DNA of 64,000 bases from CAWGAJ01 sp963820545 (GTDB lineage: Bacteria > Planctomycetota > Planctomycetia > Pirellulales > Thermoguttaceae). The notes beneath the pieces were generated by a model. The model was given only the letters and a program-made list of their open reading frames with translations. It was not told where the DNA came from and ran no database searches. The stretch is taken from positions 62,001 to 126,000 of the forward strand of contig CAWGAJ010000001.1 of the NCBI GenBank assembly GCA_963820545.1, written 5' to 3'. This document shows, piece after piece, positions 29,256 through 37,846 of this stretch. Position 1 is the first letter of the stretch. Each line of letters opens with the position of its first letter. Both the position numbers and the translations under genes were made by a program.

Positions 29256-29346
29256 TAGGCTGTAGGCTATAGACTATAGGCTTTAGGTTAATGGAAAGTA
29301 GTTAATGTAAATTCTGAACCCTGAACCCCGAACCCTGAATCCTTAT
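29256..29346. repeat. Word-like repeats (TATAGGCTGTAGGC, CCTGAACCCCGAACCC)
   Basis: Two runs of degenerate words: TATAGGCT/TATAGACTATAGGCT at 29254-29285, and TGAACCCTGAACCCCGAACC at 29312-29341. Neither shows coding potential. Confidence 0.5.
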
Positions 29347-29347
29347 T

Positions 29348-30024
29348 CTATTCCCACCGGTCCGCGGGGCGTTGTAAGATTTCGTTGATCACAATTGCCT
29401 GGCGTAGATTGTTGATGTTATTCAACAACATGGCGAGTCCGGCGCCGGCGGCGGGCAAGGCGGGGACTTCGTCCTGGAAGAATCCCGTGGGCAAGGAAGT
29501 GGGGGCGACGGCCGTTTCGCCGGGCCTGCCGGCCAGTTGACTGATGCCGTGGCCGAACACCGCTTGCAGGTGCTGTTCGATTTTGGTATCGGCCGCGGAC
29601 ACTTCGCCGCCGAGACTGGAGGCGCACTCGGCAAATTCCTTTTCATCGAGATATTTGCGCACGTGTTCGCTTACTTGTCCGCCCACGGGTCTCTCGTGGA
29701 CCATCTCGGCCCTTAGGGGCTCTTCCTTTTTGGAAGGCGGCGGCGGAGGCGGCGCAACCCGGCGGGGAACATTGCCCGCCGCGGCTTCCTTTTGCTCCAC
29801 TACACGGCGGAGAAAGGCCTCGATTTCGCTTTTGACGGATGTGGGCCCTTGCGCCTGTTGCGGCGGCGGCGGAGCAGGCGGACGTTGCGGACCGGCGGGC
29901 CGCTGCGGTGGTGCATATTCGCCACCAGTTTTCCGATCGCCGAACCCAAGACCACCAAAATGATCACCAGGATCTTGATCACTTCGCCGACGTCGACGGC
30001 CCCAAAGAGGAGCAGTGCGTTCAT
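29348..30024 (-). CDS. Membrane-anchored Pro-rich protein, floA-linked (frameshifted)
   Basis: About 225 residues. The start ATG overlaps the floA stop codon (ATGA), so the genes are translationally coupled. Residues about 12-33 form one transmembrane helix (IKILVIILVVLGSAIGKLVA). A one-base shift near 29920 (GTTTTCC) then leads to a Pro/Gln-rich stretch, a helix (SEIEAFLRRVVEQKEAA), a run of six Pro, and an amphipathic region. It ends with NNLRQAIVINEILQRPADRWE, a tail also found in planctomycete proteins of this context. The topology would place most of the protein on one face of the membrane next to flotillin. Function unknown. Confidence 0.7.
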
Positions 30025-31088
30025 GCCGCGGTTCCTGTTTTCGCCACCGTGCCGATGCCGGCCTTGGCGATGGCCGTGCGCATGTCGGTATCGGCTTGAA
30101 TGTTGCGAAGTTTATAAAATTCCATCAATCCCAATTGGCCGTTGCGGAAGGCGTCGGCGATGGCCTTGGGCACTTCGGCCTCGGCCTCGACCAGTTTTGC
30201 CCGATTTTCCTCGATCTGTGCGATATTTTCCTGTTCCTCGGCCACGGCCATGGCGCGGCGGCCTTCGGCCTTTGCCCGGGCCACGCGCATGTCGGCCTCG
30301 GCCTGGTCGGCTTGGAGCCGGGCGCCGATGTTCTCGCCCACGTTCAGGTCGGCAATGTCGATGGACACGATTTCAAAGGCGGTTTGCGAGTCGAGACGCC
30401 GGGCCAACACGGTTTTGGAAATGCGGTCGGGACTGGCCAGCACTTCCAGATGGGTCTTGGCCGTGCCAATGGCGCTGACGATGCCTTCGCCCACGCGGGC
30501 GACGATCGTCTCCTCGGTGGCCCCGCCGATCAACTGGCGCAAATTGGCGCGGACCGTCACGCGGGCCTTTGCTTTTAATTGGATGCCGTTTTGCGCCACG
30601 CCGTCGAGCGATTCTTTACCCAAGCCGCGCCCGGGACAGTCAATTACCTTGGGATTGACGCTGGTTTGCACGGCCTCGAGCACGCTCCGGCCGGCCAGAT
30701 CGATGGCTGTTGCCAATTTGTAATCCAGATCGAATTTGGCCTTGTTGGCCGCGATCAAGGCGCGGATTACCAAGGGGACGTTTCCGCCGGCGAGATAATG
30801 GCCCTCCAGGGCCTTGGAAGTCACTCCCTGCTTGTCGCTGATCCCCGCCTGCACGGCCATGATCTTGCTGCGCACGATGACCTCGGGATTCACCTTGCGG
30901 AAGGTCATGCCCAAGAGGTCGAATATCCCGATGCCCGCGCCGGTCATCCAGGATTGAACCCACCAGCGAAAAAAGCGGGCAAAGATCACCATGACGAACA
31001 ACAGGATAATGATGACGAGGATGATGCCGCCGATGAAGATGTACTGCAAGATATTCACAGCCGCGTCTTGCTGGGCAAAAAGGGTCAT
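30021..31088 (-). CDS. floA: Flotillin-like protein FloA
   Basis: 355 residues, close to the family length of about 330. An N-terminal hydrophobic hairpin-like segment (about residues 15-40) is followed by the SPFH-like domain (KIMAVQAGISDKQGVTSKALEGHYLAGGNV and VLEAVQTSVNPKVIDCP) and the Glu/Ala-rich helical tail (DQAEADMRVARAKAEGRRAMAVAEEQEN). These match YqfA/FloA (UPF0365). The protein scaffolds ordered membrane microdomains. The gene is preceded by nfeD (start 31777) and has GGAG before its ATG. The nfeD-floA order agrees with Bacillus. Confidence 0.94.
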   Translation of the reverse strand: MTLFAQQDAAVNILQYIFIGGIILVIIILLFVMVIFARFFRWWVQSWMTGAGIGIFDLLGMTFRKVNPEVIVRSKIMAVQAGISDKQGVTSKALEGHYLAGGNVPLVIRALIAANKAKFDLDYKLATAIDLAGRSVLEAVQTSVNPKVIDCPGRGLGKESLDGVAQNGIQLKAKARVTVRANLRQLIGGATEETIVARVGEGIVSAIGTAKTHLEVLASPDRISKTVLARRLDSQTAFEIVSIDIADLNVGENIGARLQADQAEADMRVARAKAEGRRAMAVAEEQENIAQIEENRAKLVEAEAEVPKAIADAFRNGQLGLMEFYKLRNIQADTDMRTAIAKAGIGTVAKTGTAA

Positions 31089-31195
31089 GGAACGCTCCTT
31101 TTTTTAATATCAAAAAGATCGCTTGTGGTTTTGCACTGCCCACAGTCAACTATCCACCGTCCACTGCATCCTATTTACCCGATTGGGGAAAACTG

Positions 31196-31777
31196 TCAAG
31201 CGGGCCGCTCCCCAAAGGGGTCTTCGATAATCGAGTCAATGGGGCGGCGCAAAGGGTTGATGTCGGTTTCCATGGGGGTATCCAATTCGATCGGGCGGAC
31301 CACGACCTGCTTGCCGCGGACCTGAACGATTCGCACTTCCTGCCCGACTTCGATGGGCATGCCTTCGCTAACGGCGTCCACATTGCGACCGTCGATGACG
31401 ACTACCCCGCTGGGCAAGAGCTTGCTTTTGGCCTTGGCGGTCCGCCCGACCAGGGCTTTAAGATGTTCTTTTCCGCGGTTTTCGGGCAGGACGTCCTCGC
31501 TGGTCGGGGCCGAGAGCAGCACGCGTTTGCCAAGGGCGGTGCGAGGCCAGTATTTGAAGGCCAAAATCACCACCGCCGGCATGCCGACCACGGCCAGGGC
31601 CAAGATCACAAAGCCCACTACCTGCCCATGCGGCCCCTGAAAGCCCAAGATTACCGCAGCAATGATAGAACCTAACGATAAGAAGGCCAAGAGACCCGCG
31701 GAGGTAAAAAATACCTCCATGATCGCCAGGCACATGCCCAAGACCAGCAGCAAGAAAGCCCAAATCCAATAATCCAT
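31196..31777 (-). CDS. NfeD family protein, short form
   Basis: 193 residues; GGAG lies upstream of the ATG at 31777. Three N-terminal transmembrane helices (WIWAFLLLVLGMCLAIMEVF, LLAFLSLGSIIAAVILGF, VVGFVILALAVVGMPAVVILAF) are followed by the OB-fold NfeD C-terminal domain (ALVGRTAKAKSKLLPSGVVVIDG, VDAVSEGMPIEVGQEVRIVQVRGKQVVVRP). It is the truncated NfeD without protease domain that usually precedes floA, in agreement with the neighbour. It is thought to work with flotillin in membrane organisation. A GC-rich palindromic repeat lies about 60 bases upstream. Confidence 0.92.
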   Translation of the reverse strand: MDYWIWAFLLLVLGMCLAIMEVFFTSAGLLAFLSLGSIIAAVILGFQGPHGQVVGFVILALAVVGMPAVVILAFKYWPRTALGKRVLLSAPTSEDVLPENRGKEHLKALVGRTAKAKSKLLPSGVVVIDGRNVDAVSEGMPIEVGQEVRIVQVRGKQVVVRPIELDTPMETDINPLRRPIDSIIEDPFGERPA

Positions 31778-31836
31778 TGCTGATACTCCAACTTTATTAA
31801 CATTTTAGCAGATTTTAATCTTCCGTGCTAAGCGTC

Positions 31837-31870
31837 CCATCCCCCTCTAGAGAGGGCAGGGTGAGGGCGA
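31837..31870. repeat. GC-rich repeat CCCTCTAGAGAGGG..AGGGTGAGGG
   Basis: A copy of the repeat that also occurs at 2263-2358, 35690-35727 and 47487-47523. It lies in the divergent spacer between nfeD and the padR gene. Confidence 0.6.
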
Positions 31871-31957
31871 GTTGTTGCCACCGTTTCCCCGCGTGGTTCC
31901 CAGCACGGTCGGCTTCTCGATTCTTGCTTATCTTGTTGAGAGTCATTTACGGCAAAC

Positions 31958-31975
31958 TATTATAGTACTATAATA
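31958..31975. promoter_or_regulatory. 18-bp perfect palindrome, likely PadR operator
   Basis: TATTATAGTACTATAATA is a perfect dyad ending five bases before the ATG of the PadR-type gene, where the ribosome site and start of translation lie. PadR-family repressors commonly act at short AT-rich dyads upstream of their own gene. Binding here would block the padR-btrH operon. The palindrome is seen; the regulator assignment is inferred from position. Confidence 0.6.
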
Positions 31976-31980
31976 CTTCT

Positions 31981-32549
31981 ATGACCATTGCTGAATTGAG
32001 CATTCTCAGCCTGATTGTCGAGCGGCCTCGCCACGGATATGAGATCGAACAGATCATCGAACAGCGCGGCATGCGCGATTGGGCGGAAATCAGTTTTTCC
32101 TCGATTTACTATCTATTGCGACGACTAGAAACCCAAAAAAATGTACGCAGCCGTATACAGGCCGATGGTTCGGGCGGAGCGGCAAGACGTGTATACAGTG
32201 CCACGGCCGCGGGCGCAAAGCTTGGCGCAAGGAGGCGTTTGAGGCCTTGTCGCAACCGCGGCGGGCTTATGTCCCTTTTCTGGCGGGGCTTTTTAACCTG
32301 GCGCGCCTGCCCAGCGAGGCAAGACTGACGGCATTGCGGCAGTACTCAAAGAAATTGGCCGAGCGGTGTAATCTGGTGCAAGAGAATTGGCGCAAAGCCA
32401 AAATTCGGGGAGACATTCCCTGGCACGCGGAATTAATGTTCGATTACAGCCTCACCATGACTGAAGCGGAACTGAACTGGATCAAGCACTTGGTCGAATC
32501 GATGGCCAAAGGTAAAAAGGGAGACGGCAATGAGCAAAATATTACATAA
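31981..32549 (+). CDS. PadR family transcriptional regulator (frameshifted)
   Basis: About 189 residues. The first frame shows the PadR winged helix: IAELSILSLIVERPRHGYEIEQIIEQRGM, then ISFSSIYYLLRRLETQ. A one-base shift at GCGGGCGCAAAGC near 32212-32220 leads into the second frame with the C-terminal PadR region (KEAFEALSQPRRAYVPFLAGLFNLARL, LRQYSKKLAERCN, HAELMFDYSLTMTEAELNWIKHLVE), typical of the Vir-C group that dimerises through its C-terminal helices. The last 20 bases overlap the start of the BtrH-like gene, which suggests co-transcription. A palindrome immediately before the ATG fits autoregulation. Confidence 0.83.
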
Positions 32550-33552
32550 GCTGCAGGAGATGAGCACGCTGCACTGTGTGACGGGCTCGATGCGGCGGGT
32601 GTACGATTTTCACGACTTCCCCATCAGCGAGGAAATGCTATTGGGGCTGGGAGCGGGGGTAGGTTTTGTTTATTGGCACATGAAGGGCACGACGCCATTT
32701 TTGGGCGGTCGGGCAAACGTCGGACGCGCGGACGAGGAGGGCCTGGAGCGGACCGCGGGCCGGCGGACTGGCGTGGCCGTTGAGGTGCTTAAATCCTCCA
32801 GCAGCGCCAAGGCGGAAAAGGCGCTGATTGAGGAACTTGCCAAAGGGCCGGTGATGATCCATGTGGATATGGGATTCTTGCCCTATCTGGGTCTGCCAGA
32901 GGGTTATCATTTCGGCGCGCATGTTGTGGTGCTGGCCGGATATGATGCCGACAAACGCCAAGTACTGGTGGCCGATCGCGATCAAGCGATGCATCAGGTA
33001 TCGCTGGAGGACTTGGCCAAAGCCAGGGGCTCGAAGTTCAAGCCCTTCCCGCCGCGCAACGCCTTGTACAGTTTCGATTTTTCTAAAAAACATCTGCCCC
33101 AACAAGAGGACGTGCGCAAGGCGATCCGCGAAGTGGTTAAGGGAATGCTCAAACCGCCGATTAAGAATTTGGGCGTGGCCGGAATCCGCAAGGCCGCCGA
33201 TCGCCTGATCGAGTGGCCGAAAATAATGGATGCCCGGCAGGTGAGACTCACCTGCTTTAATGCGTATATTTTCATCGATTACACCGGTGGCACCGGCGGC
33301 GGACTGTTTCGCTACATGTACGGCCGATTTTTAAAAGAGGCGGCGGGCATTGTGCGAGACGACCGCTTGGCCGAGGCGGGCCAAGAGATCCACATCATCG
33401 GCGATCGTTGGCAAGAGGCGGCTCAAGCACTCAAACAAGCAAGCGAAGACGCACAACTTGAGAAAAACCTCAAACAGGCCGCCGACATACTCCGCATTAT
33501 CAGTCAGGAGGAAGAAACCGCCTGGAAACGCCTGCACGAGCTAGTGGGCTGA
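32530..33552 (+). CDS. BtrH N-terminal domain / DUF4872 protein
   Basis: 340 residues; GGGAG lies upstream of the ATG at 32530, which is inside the PadR frame. The N-terminal half has the peptidase-like BtrH fold: HCVTGSMRRVYDFHDFPISEEMLLGLGAGVGFVYW with the presumed catalytic Cys, and later HFGAHVVVLAGYDADKRQVLVADR with the His and Asp. The C-terminal half (about 185-340) is helical, DUF4872-like, with FIDYTGGTGGGLFRYMYGRFLKEAA. BtrH in butirosin biosynthesis is an acyltransferase that moves a side chain from a carrier protein. No carrier protein or antibiotic genes adjoin this copy, so the substrate is unknown. PadR control suggests response to a small molecule. Confidence 0.83.
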   Translation: MSKILHKLQEMSTLHCVTGSMRRVYDFHDFPISEEMLLGLGAGVGFVYWHMKGTTPFLGGRANVGRADEEGLERTAGRRTGVAVEVLKSSSSAKAEKALIEELAKGPVMIHVDMGFLPYLGLPEGYHFGAHVVVLAGYDADKRQVLVADRDQAMHQVSLEDLAKARGSKFKPFPPRNALYSFDFSKKHLPQQEDVRKAIREVVKGMLKPPIKNLGVAGIRKAADRLIEWPKIMDARQVRLTCFNAYIFIDYTGGTGGGLFRYMYGRFLKEAAGIVRDDRLAEAGQEIHIIGDRWQEAAQALKQASEDAQLEKNLKQAADILRIISQEEETAWKRLHELVG

Positions 33553-33621
33553 GTCGACTGCTCGCCGTCCATTATTGACAGACTAGACAGTCGGTCCGAT
33601 GCGAGGTATTTTGAAGATACT

Positions 33622-34290
33622 ATGCAATCGGATAAGCGAGGCTCGATCTCATCGACGCTCTTGGAATCGGTCAAGGCGCGGCGGCCGGATGCCTGGCGGC
33701 GGCTGGTCGATTTATATGGCCGGGTTGTGTATCGCTGGTGCCGCAAGTCGGGCCTCAAGGCGGAAGATGCGGCCGATGTAGTCCAGGAGGTATTTGCCGC
33801 TGTTGCGACGCATGTGGCCGATTTTAATCGTCAGCAACCGCGCAACAGCTTTACGGCCTGGTTATCGACCATCACGCGCAATAAGATCCGCGATCATTTT
33901 CGGCGGTGCGAAGGCCGTGCGCAGGCCACGGGCGGCACGCAGGCCCAAGAGCTCATGCAGGAGATTCCCCAGCCCGATCCTTCCACGGCGATGTTAGATA
34001 AAGAGGGACAGTCCCAATTTTGTTGCGCGAAAATTGGGGCAGTCCCTGATACGGCCGACTTGAGGGAGGCCGAAAAAATCCTTTCCCGACGGGCCATGGA
34101 ACTGGTCAGGACCGAGTTTGAAAAGCGGACCTGGGAGGCGTGGTGGAAGACGGCCGTGGAAGGTCGACCGGCCGTTGACGTGGCTGCCGAGATGGGCATG
34201 TCGCTCTCGGCGGTTTACAAGGCCAAGTCCCGGGTTTTGCTCCGGCTGCGGCAAGAACTGGCCGGCTTGCACGGGGAAATTGCAAATTGA
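33622..34290 (+). CDS. ECF RNA polymerase sigma factor, planctomycete type, with in-frame palindrome
   Basis: 222 residues. Region 2 covers residues 18-95 (WRRLVDLYGRVVYRWCRKSGL, AEDAADVVQEVFAAVATHV, TAWLSTITRNKIRDHFRR) and region 4 covers 150-212 (RRAMELVRTEFEKRTWEAWW, then a helix-turn-helix with DVAAEMGMSLSAVYKAKSRVLLRLR). In the linker, residues about 127-144 are encoded by an inverted repeat (see the repeat at 34004-34047). A kinase gene 207 bases downstream, in the same direction, fits the known pairing of such ECF factors with Ser/Thr kinases in planctomycetes. No anti-sigma gene of the ordinary type is present; the kinase gene itself begins with a zinc-finger anti-sigma-like segment. 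Confidence 0.88.
   Translation: MQSDKRGSISSTLLESVKARRPDAWRRLVDLYGRVVYRWCRKSGLKAEDAADVVQEVFAAVATHVADFNRQQPRNSFTAWLSTITRNKIRDHFRRCEGRAQATGGTQAQELMQEIPQPDPSTAMLDKEGQSQFCCAKIGAVPDTADLREAEKILSRRAMELVRTEFEKRTWEAWWKTAVEGRPAVDVAAEMGMSLSAVYKAKSRVLLRLRQELAGLHGEIAN
34004..34047. repeat. Inverted repeat AGGGACAGTCCCAATTTT inside the sigma-factor gene
   Basis: Arms 34004-34021 and 34030-34047 pair at 16 of 18 positions around an 8-base loop. It lies between sigma regions 2 and 4 and keeps the reading frame open. The words match a widely dispersed bacterial intergenic repeat type. Confidence 0.8.
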
Positions 34291-34497
34291 AAATTGCAAA
34301 ATGCAAATTGCAACTTGAACAACCATAAACACTTACGAGAGGTATTTTTCACTCTGTATTTGATGTGTATCGTCGCTAGCGAGTGTGGTGTGGATTACCT
34401 ACCCTTGCCCCACACCACTCGCCCCTTTGGTTATTGATGTCAAACCCCCGCGTTCTATCTTATAGGGGAAATTACCAATTTATGCAAAGGACACTCT

Positions 34498-37400
34498 ATG
34501 GTTGCCACTGCATGTCCTACCCGGGAAGAGCTTAAAAATTATACCCTTGGTCGTTTGGCGGAAAAGGACTGGGAGTCGATAGCCGAGCACGTGGAATCGT
34601 GTGCGCAGTGCCAGGCGGCAATGGCCACGGTCGATGATGTTGCCGATACCTTTGTATCGCATCTCCGCGAACCCGCGCCCGCGGACTCTTTTTTAAATGA
34701 ATCGCAGTGCGAAGCCGCAATTAATCGGGCACAGGATATCGCGGCGGGTGGCACTGGCGTCTCGCCAGTGCTGCCGGGGAAAAGCACGGGCAAGATGCCC
34801 GGGCCACTCGACGTAAAGGAGTTTGGTGAATATCAGATCTTGGAAGAACTGGGCCAGGGCGGCATGGGCGCGGTCTATAAGGCGCTGCACACAAAGCTCG
34901 ATCGCATTGTGGCGATAAAAATTCTTACGCGCGGTAGGGCCGGCGACCAGCGGGCGATTGCCCGGTTTGAACGCGAAATGAAGGCCGTGGGGCGTTTCGA
35001 CCATCCGCATATTGTTCGGGCGTACGACGCTCGCGAAATCAGCGGCGCGCCGGTGCTGGTGATGGAGTTTGTCGAGGGCATGGATCTGGGGCGACTGGTG
35101 CAGCGCTTAGGCCCGGTGCCGATCGCCGCTGCCTGCGAACTGGTGCGTCAGGCGGCCGTCGGATTGCAATACGTCCACGAGCACGGCCTGATCCACCGCG
35201 ATCTAAAACCCTCGAATCTGATGCTCACGCCGCAAGGGATTGTAAAAATTCTCGACCTCGGGTTGGCCCGATTCCATTTCGACCAGGCCGAGGAAGAGAT
35301 GACCAATTCGGGTCAGGCCATGGGCACGGTCGATTACATGGCCCCGGAACAGGCGTCCGACAGCCATGCCGTGGATATTCGGGCCGATATTTACAGCCTG
35401 GGTTGCACGCTTTATAAACTGCTGGCCGGTTGCGCTCCCTTCGAGGGAAGCCAATACAAGGGTACGTTCGAGAAAATGACGGCCCACGTTCAACAGGCCG
35501 TGCCGCCGATTGAAACACTTTTGCCGCAGATTCCCCGGGAATTAGCCGCTATTTTAGAAAAGATGCTTGCCAAGGATCCGGCTGCCCGATACGCCCAACC
35601 GTCCGAGTTGGTCGAGGCACTTACACCATTTTGTACTGGCGCCGCGCTGCCCGCGCTGTTAATCCGTGCTGCCGAAAGAGAAACAGACGGTCCCCTCTCC
35701 CTCCGGGAGAGGGCTAGGGTGAGGGCCGATAAAGTAGAAGTCGCAACACAGCCTGTTCTCTCATCGGCCTCCGCCCGGCGGCGATGGATTCTTGTCTCCG
35801 TTGGCCTGTTGATGCTTGGCCTCGGTCTCGGCTTCAGCCTGGGCATCATAGTGATGATCAAAAAGGATGGAAAAACAACCGCCTTTAAAGTCCCGGAGGG
35901 AGGCAACATTCAGGTGAACGATCAGGGCAAGGTCACGGTGGATATGAATAGTGGCGAGGACAAAGAGGCGCAAACCAGAAGACCAGTTCCGTTACGACCC
36001 GATCGGGCTTTGAAATCCATCGATAATCCTGTGATAAGCGCTACTGGGACGATTGAGCCCGAGGAAGTGGTTGATGTCTCGGCCCAGGTAAGCGGCCGGA
36101 TCGTGAGTCTGGGCGACGATCCACGCGGGGCAACCGACCCGCGCTATAAGGGCAAGACGATTGATTTTAATACACCGGTCGAGGAAGGCACGGTTTTGGC
36201 GCGGATCGATGATACGTTGTACAAACTCCGCGTCGAGCAAATGGCAACTGAGAGCAAGGCGGCTCTGGACGAAGCCAAAGTCAATTTAGATCGCACGATA
36301 ATCAAGTCGCCGGTCAAGGGTGTCATTATTGCTCGCCGGGTAAATGTCGGCCAAAACGTGGCACCCAATAGTTATGATGTCCCCAGCCTTTTCCTGATCG
36401 CCAAAGACCTGAAAAAAATGCAAGTCTGGGCCTCGGTTAATGAGGCCGATATCACACGGATTCATGAAGGAATAGCAGCGAATTTCACCGTGGATGCCTT
36501 TCCCAACGAGGTCTTCACTGGCAAGGTGACGCAAATTCGCCAGGATGCAACTCTTGTCCAAAATGCCGTTATCTATACCGTGGTTCTGTCCTTCGATAAC
36601 TCCGACATGAAACTTTTGCCTTATATGACGGCGAATATCCGCTTTGAGATCGACAAGGCCCAGAATCCGCCGGGCACAGTCCCAAGTAGTTTAGTTGCAG
36701 ATGAGGGCCAGAAACAGACAACGTTTGAACTAAACACGATTGATTTATCCAGGGCCGAAGGCAAGGCGGCTCTTCCGCCGGAGCCTTATACGATAGGCCC
36801 AGGAGACTCACTTGCGATTCGTGCTGTAGGGACGATATTAGAGCAGCCTATTGACGGCATTTATGTGGTCGAGCCAACAGGGACGGTTCCGTTGCCGCCG
36901 TCGTATGGCCGAGTCAAAGTCCAAGGTTTGTCTTTGGTAGAGGCCGAGAAAGCGATTCAAAAAAGTTTGGAAAATGTTTTAAGGGCGCCGGAAGTATCTG
37001 TCACGTTGGCGGGTTGGGTAGACCGTTCGAAGCCCCAGCCGCCCCCGCAACCGCATCGCATTGCCCCCGGCGACATCTTGGATATATGGGCCTTAGGAAC
37101 GATATTAGATCAACCAATTCAGGGTCTATACGTGGTGGAGCCCGATGGGCAAGTAAGCCTCGGTCCGGCCTATGGACGAGTGAATTTGAAAGGCCAGACT
37201 TTCGAAGAGGCCGAAAAGACTGTAGTTCAACAACTGCAACAGATTCTGCGTGCGCCCGAGGTTTCGATAACTATGGGTGGTTGCGCAAGGAGCGAAAACC
37301 AACAGTCGAGGGGGAATTAAAAAAAGAACTAGAAAAAGCGAAGAAATCCATAGATGAACTACGAAAAGCGACAAAATCCTTAGAACCAAAGCCTTCTGCA

Positions 37401-37583
37401 CGGCCTATGCCGCCCGCATCGGCGGAAAAGAATAAACGACCACCGAACATAATGAATCGGAATTTACAGCCAAAAGAAGAGCCCTGGAATATGAAGAAGG
37501 ATTCTGAACTTTTACCGGGGTTGCCGCCTGAACAGACTACGCCGAAAGAGACCGCAGGCAGCGACAAAAACGAAAGCAAGTAA
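34498..37583 (+). CDS. Ser/Thr kinase fused to a periplasmic-adaptor domain and two polysaccharide-export domains (frameshifted near C-terminus)
   Basis: About 1028 residues; AAAGGA precedes the ATG. Order: a zinc-finger anti-sigma-like start (HVESCAQC, residues 31-38); kinase domain about 110-380 with LGQGGMGAVYKA, Lys141, HRDLKPSN (233-240), DLG (253-255) and APE (282-284); a transmembrane helix (429-453). Next comes a HlyD-like adaptor region about 505-715 (VSAQVSGRIVSLGDDP, IIKSPVKGVIIARRVNVGQNV). Two Wza-like Poly_export domains follow, 763-838 and 853-926, with the shared pattern YVVEPxGxVxLxPxYGRV. Near 37275-37290 a one-base shift leads to a Lys-rich coiled coil ending at 37583. The ECF sigma gene lies just upstream. 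Two repeat-derived insertions occur at residues 84-103 and 397-411. Confidence 0.86.
34745..34806. repeat. Repeat encoding GTGVSPVLPGKSTGKMPGP inside the kinase gene
   Basis: Two tandem imperfect hairpins: GGCACTGGCGTCTCGCCAGTGC, then GCACGGGCAAGATGCCCGGGC. They are read in frame as residues 84-103. This word is a common dispersed repeat in planctomycete genomes. It sits in the linker between the zinc-finger segment and the kinase domain. Confidence 0.75.
35688..35728. repeat. GC-rich repeat inside the kinase gene
   Basis: A copy of the CCCTCTCCCT...GGGAGAGGG..AGGGTGAGGG repeat, translated as PLSLRERARVRA within the juxtamembrane segment between kinase domain and transmembrane helix. Other copies: 2263-2358, 31837-31870, 47487-47523. 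Confidence 0.75.
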
Positions 37584-37846
37584 ATTCTTCGCGTGTTCGT
37601 GGCTCTGTGGTGTACTGATTTGTAAGATATGCGGGAGGAGATTCTTCGCTCCGCTCAGAATGACAAGTCTGCAATTTGCAATTTGTTTTTTTGCAATTTT
37701 CAATTTGCAATCATCCCTAGTCCCGTGCTGCCCGCTCCCCGACCGACATTCTGTCGGTGCCCTACGCGCGGCTAAACCAGTAAGACGGCTTTAAAAGTCT
37801 TTCTACGAAACCGCTCGCCTGCAGCTCGCGGCTAAACTGATAACTG
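37584..37846. repeat. Intergenic repeats: ATTCTTCGCTCCGCTCAG, CAATTTGCAATTTG and GGCTAAACTG types
   Basis: Three repeat families stand in a row between convergent genes. 37640-37664 copies the element at 23112. 37672-37712 is a run of GCAATTTGCAATTTG words, the complement of a run at 34268-34313. 37740-37845 holds GACCGACATTCTGTCGGTGCC and two CGCGGCTAAACyrrTAA units. Confidence 0.55.
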
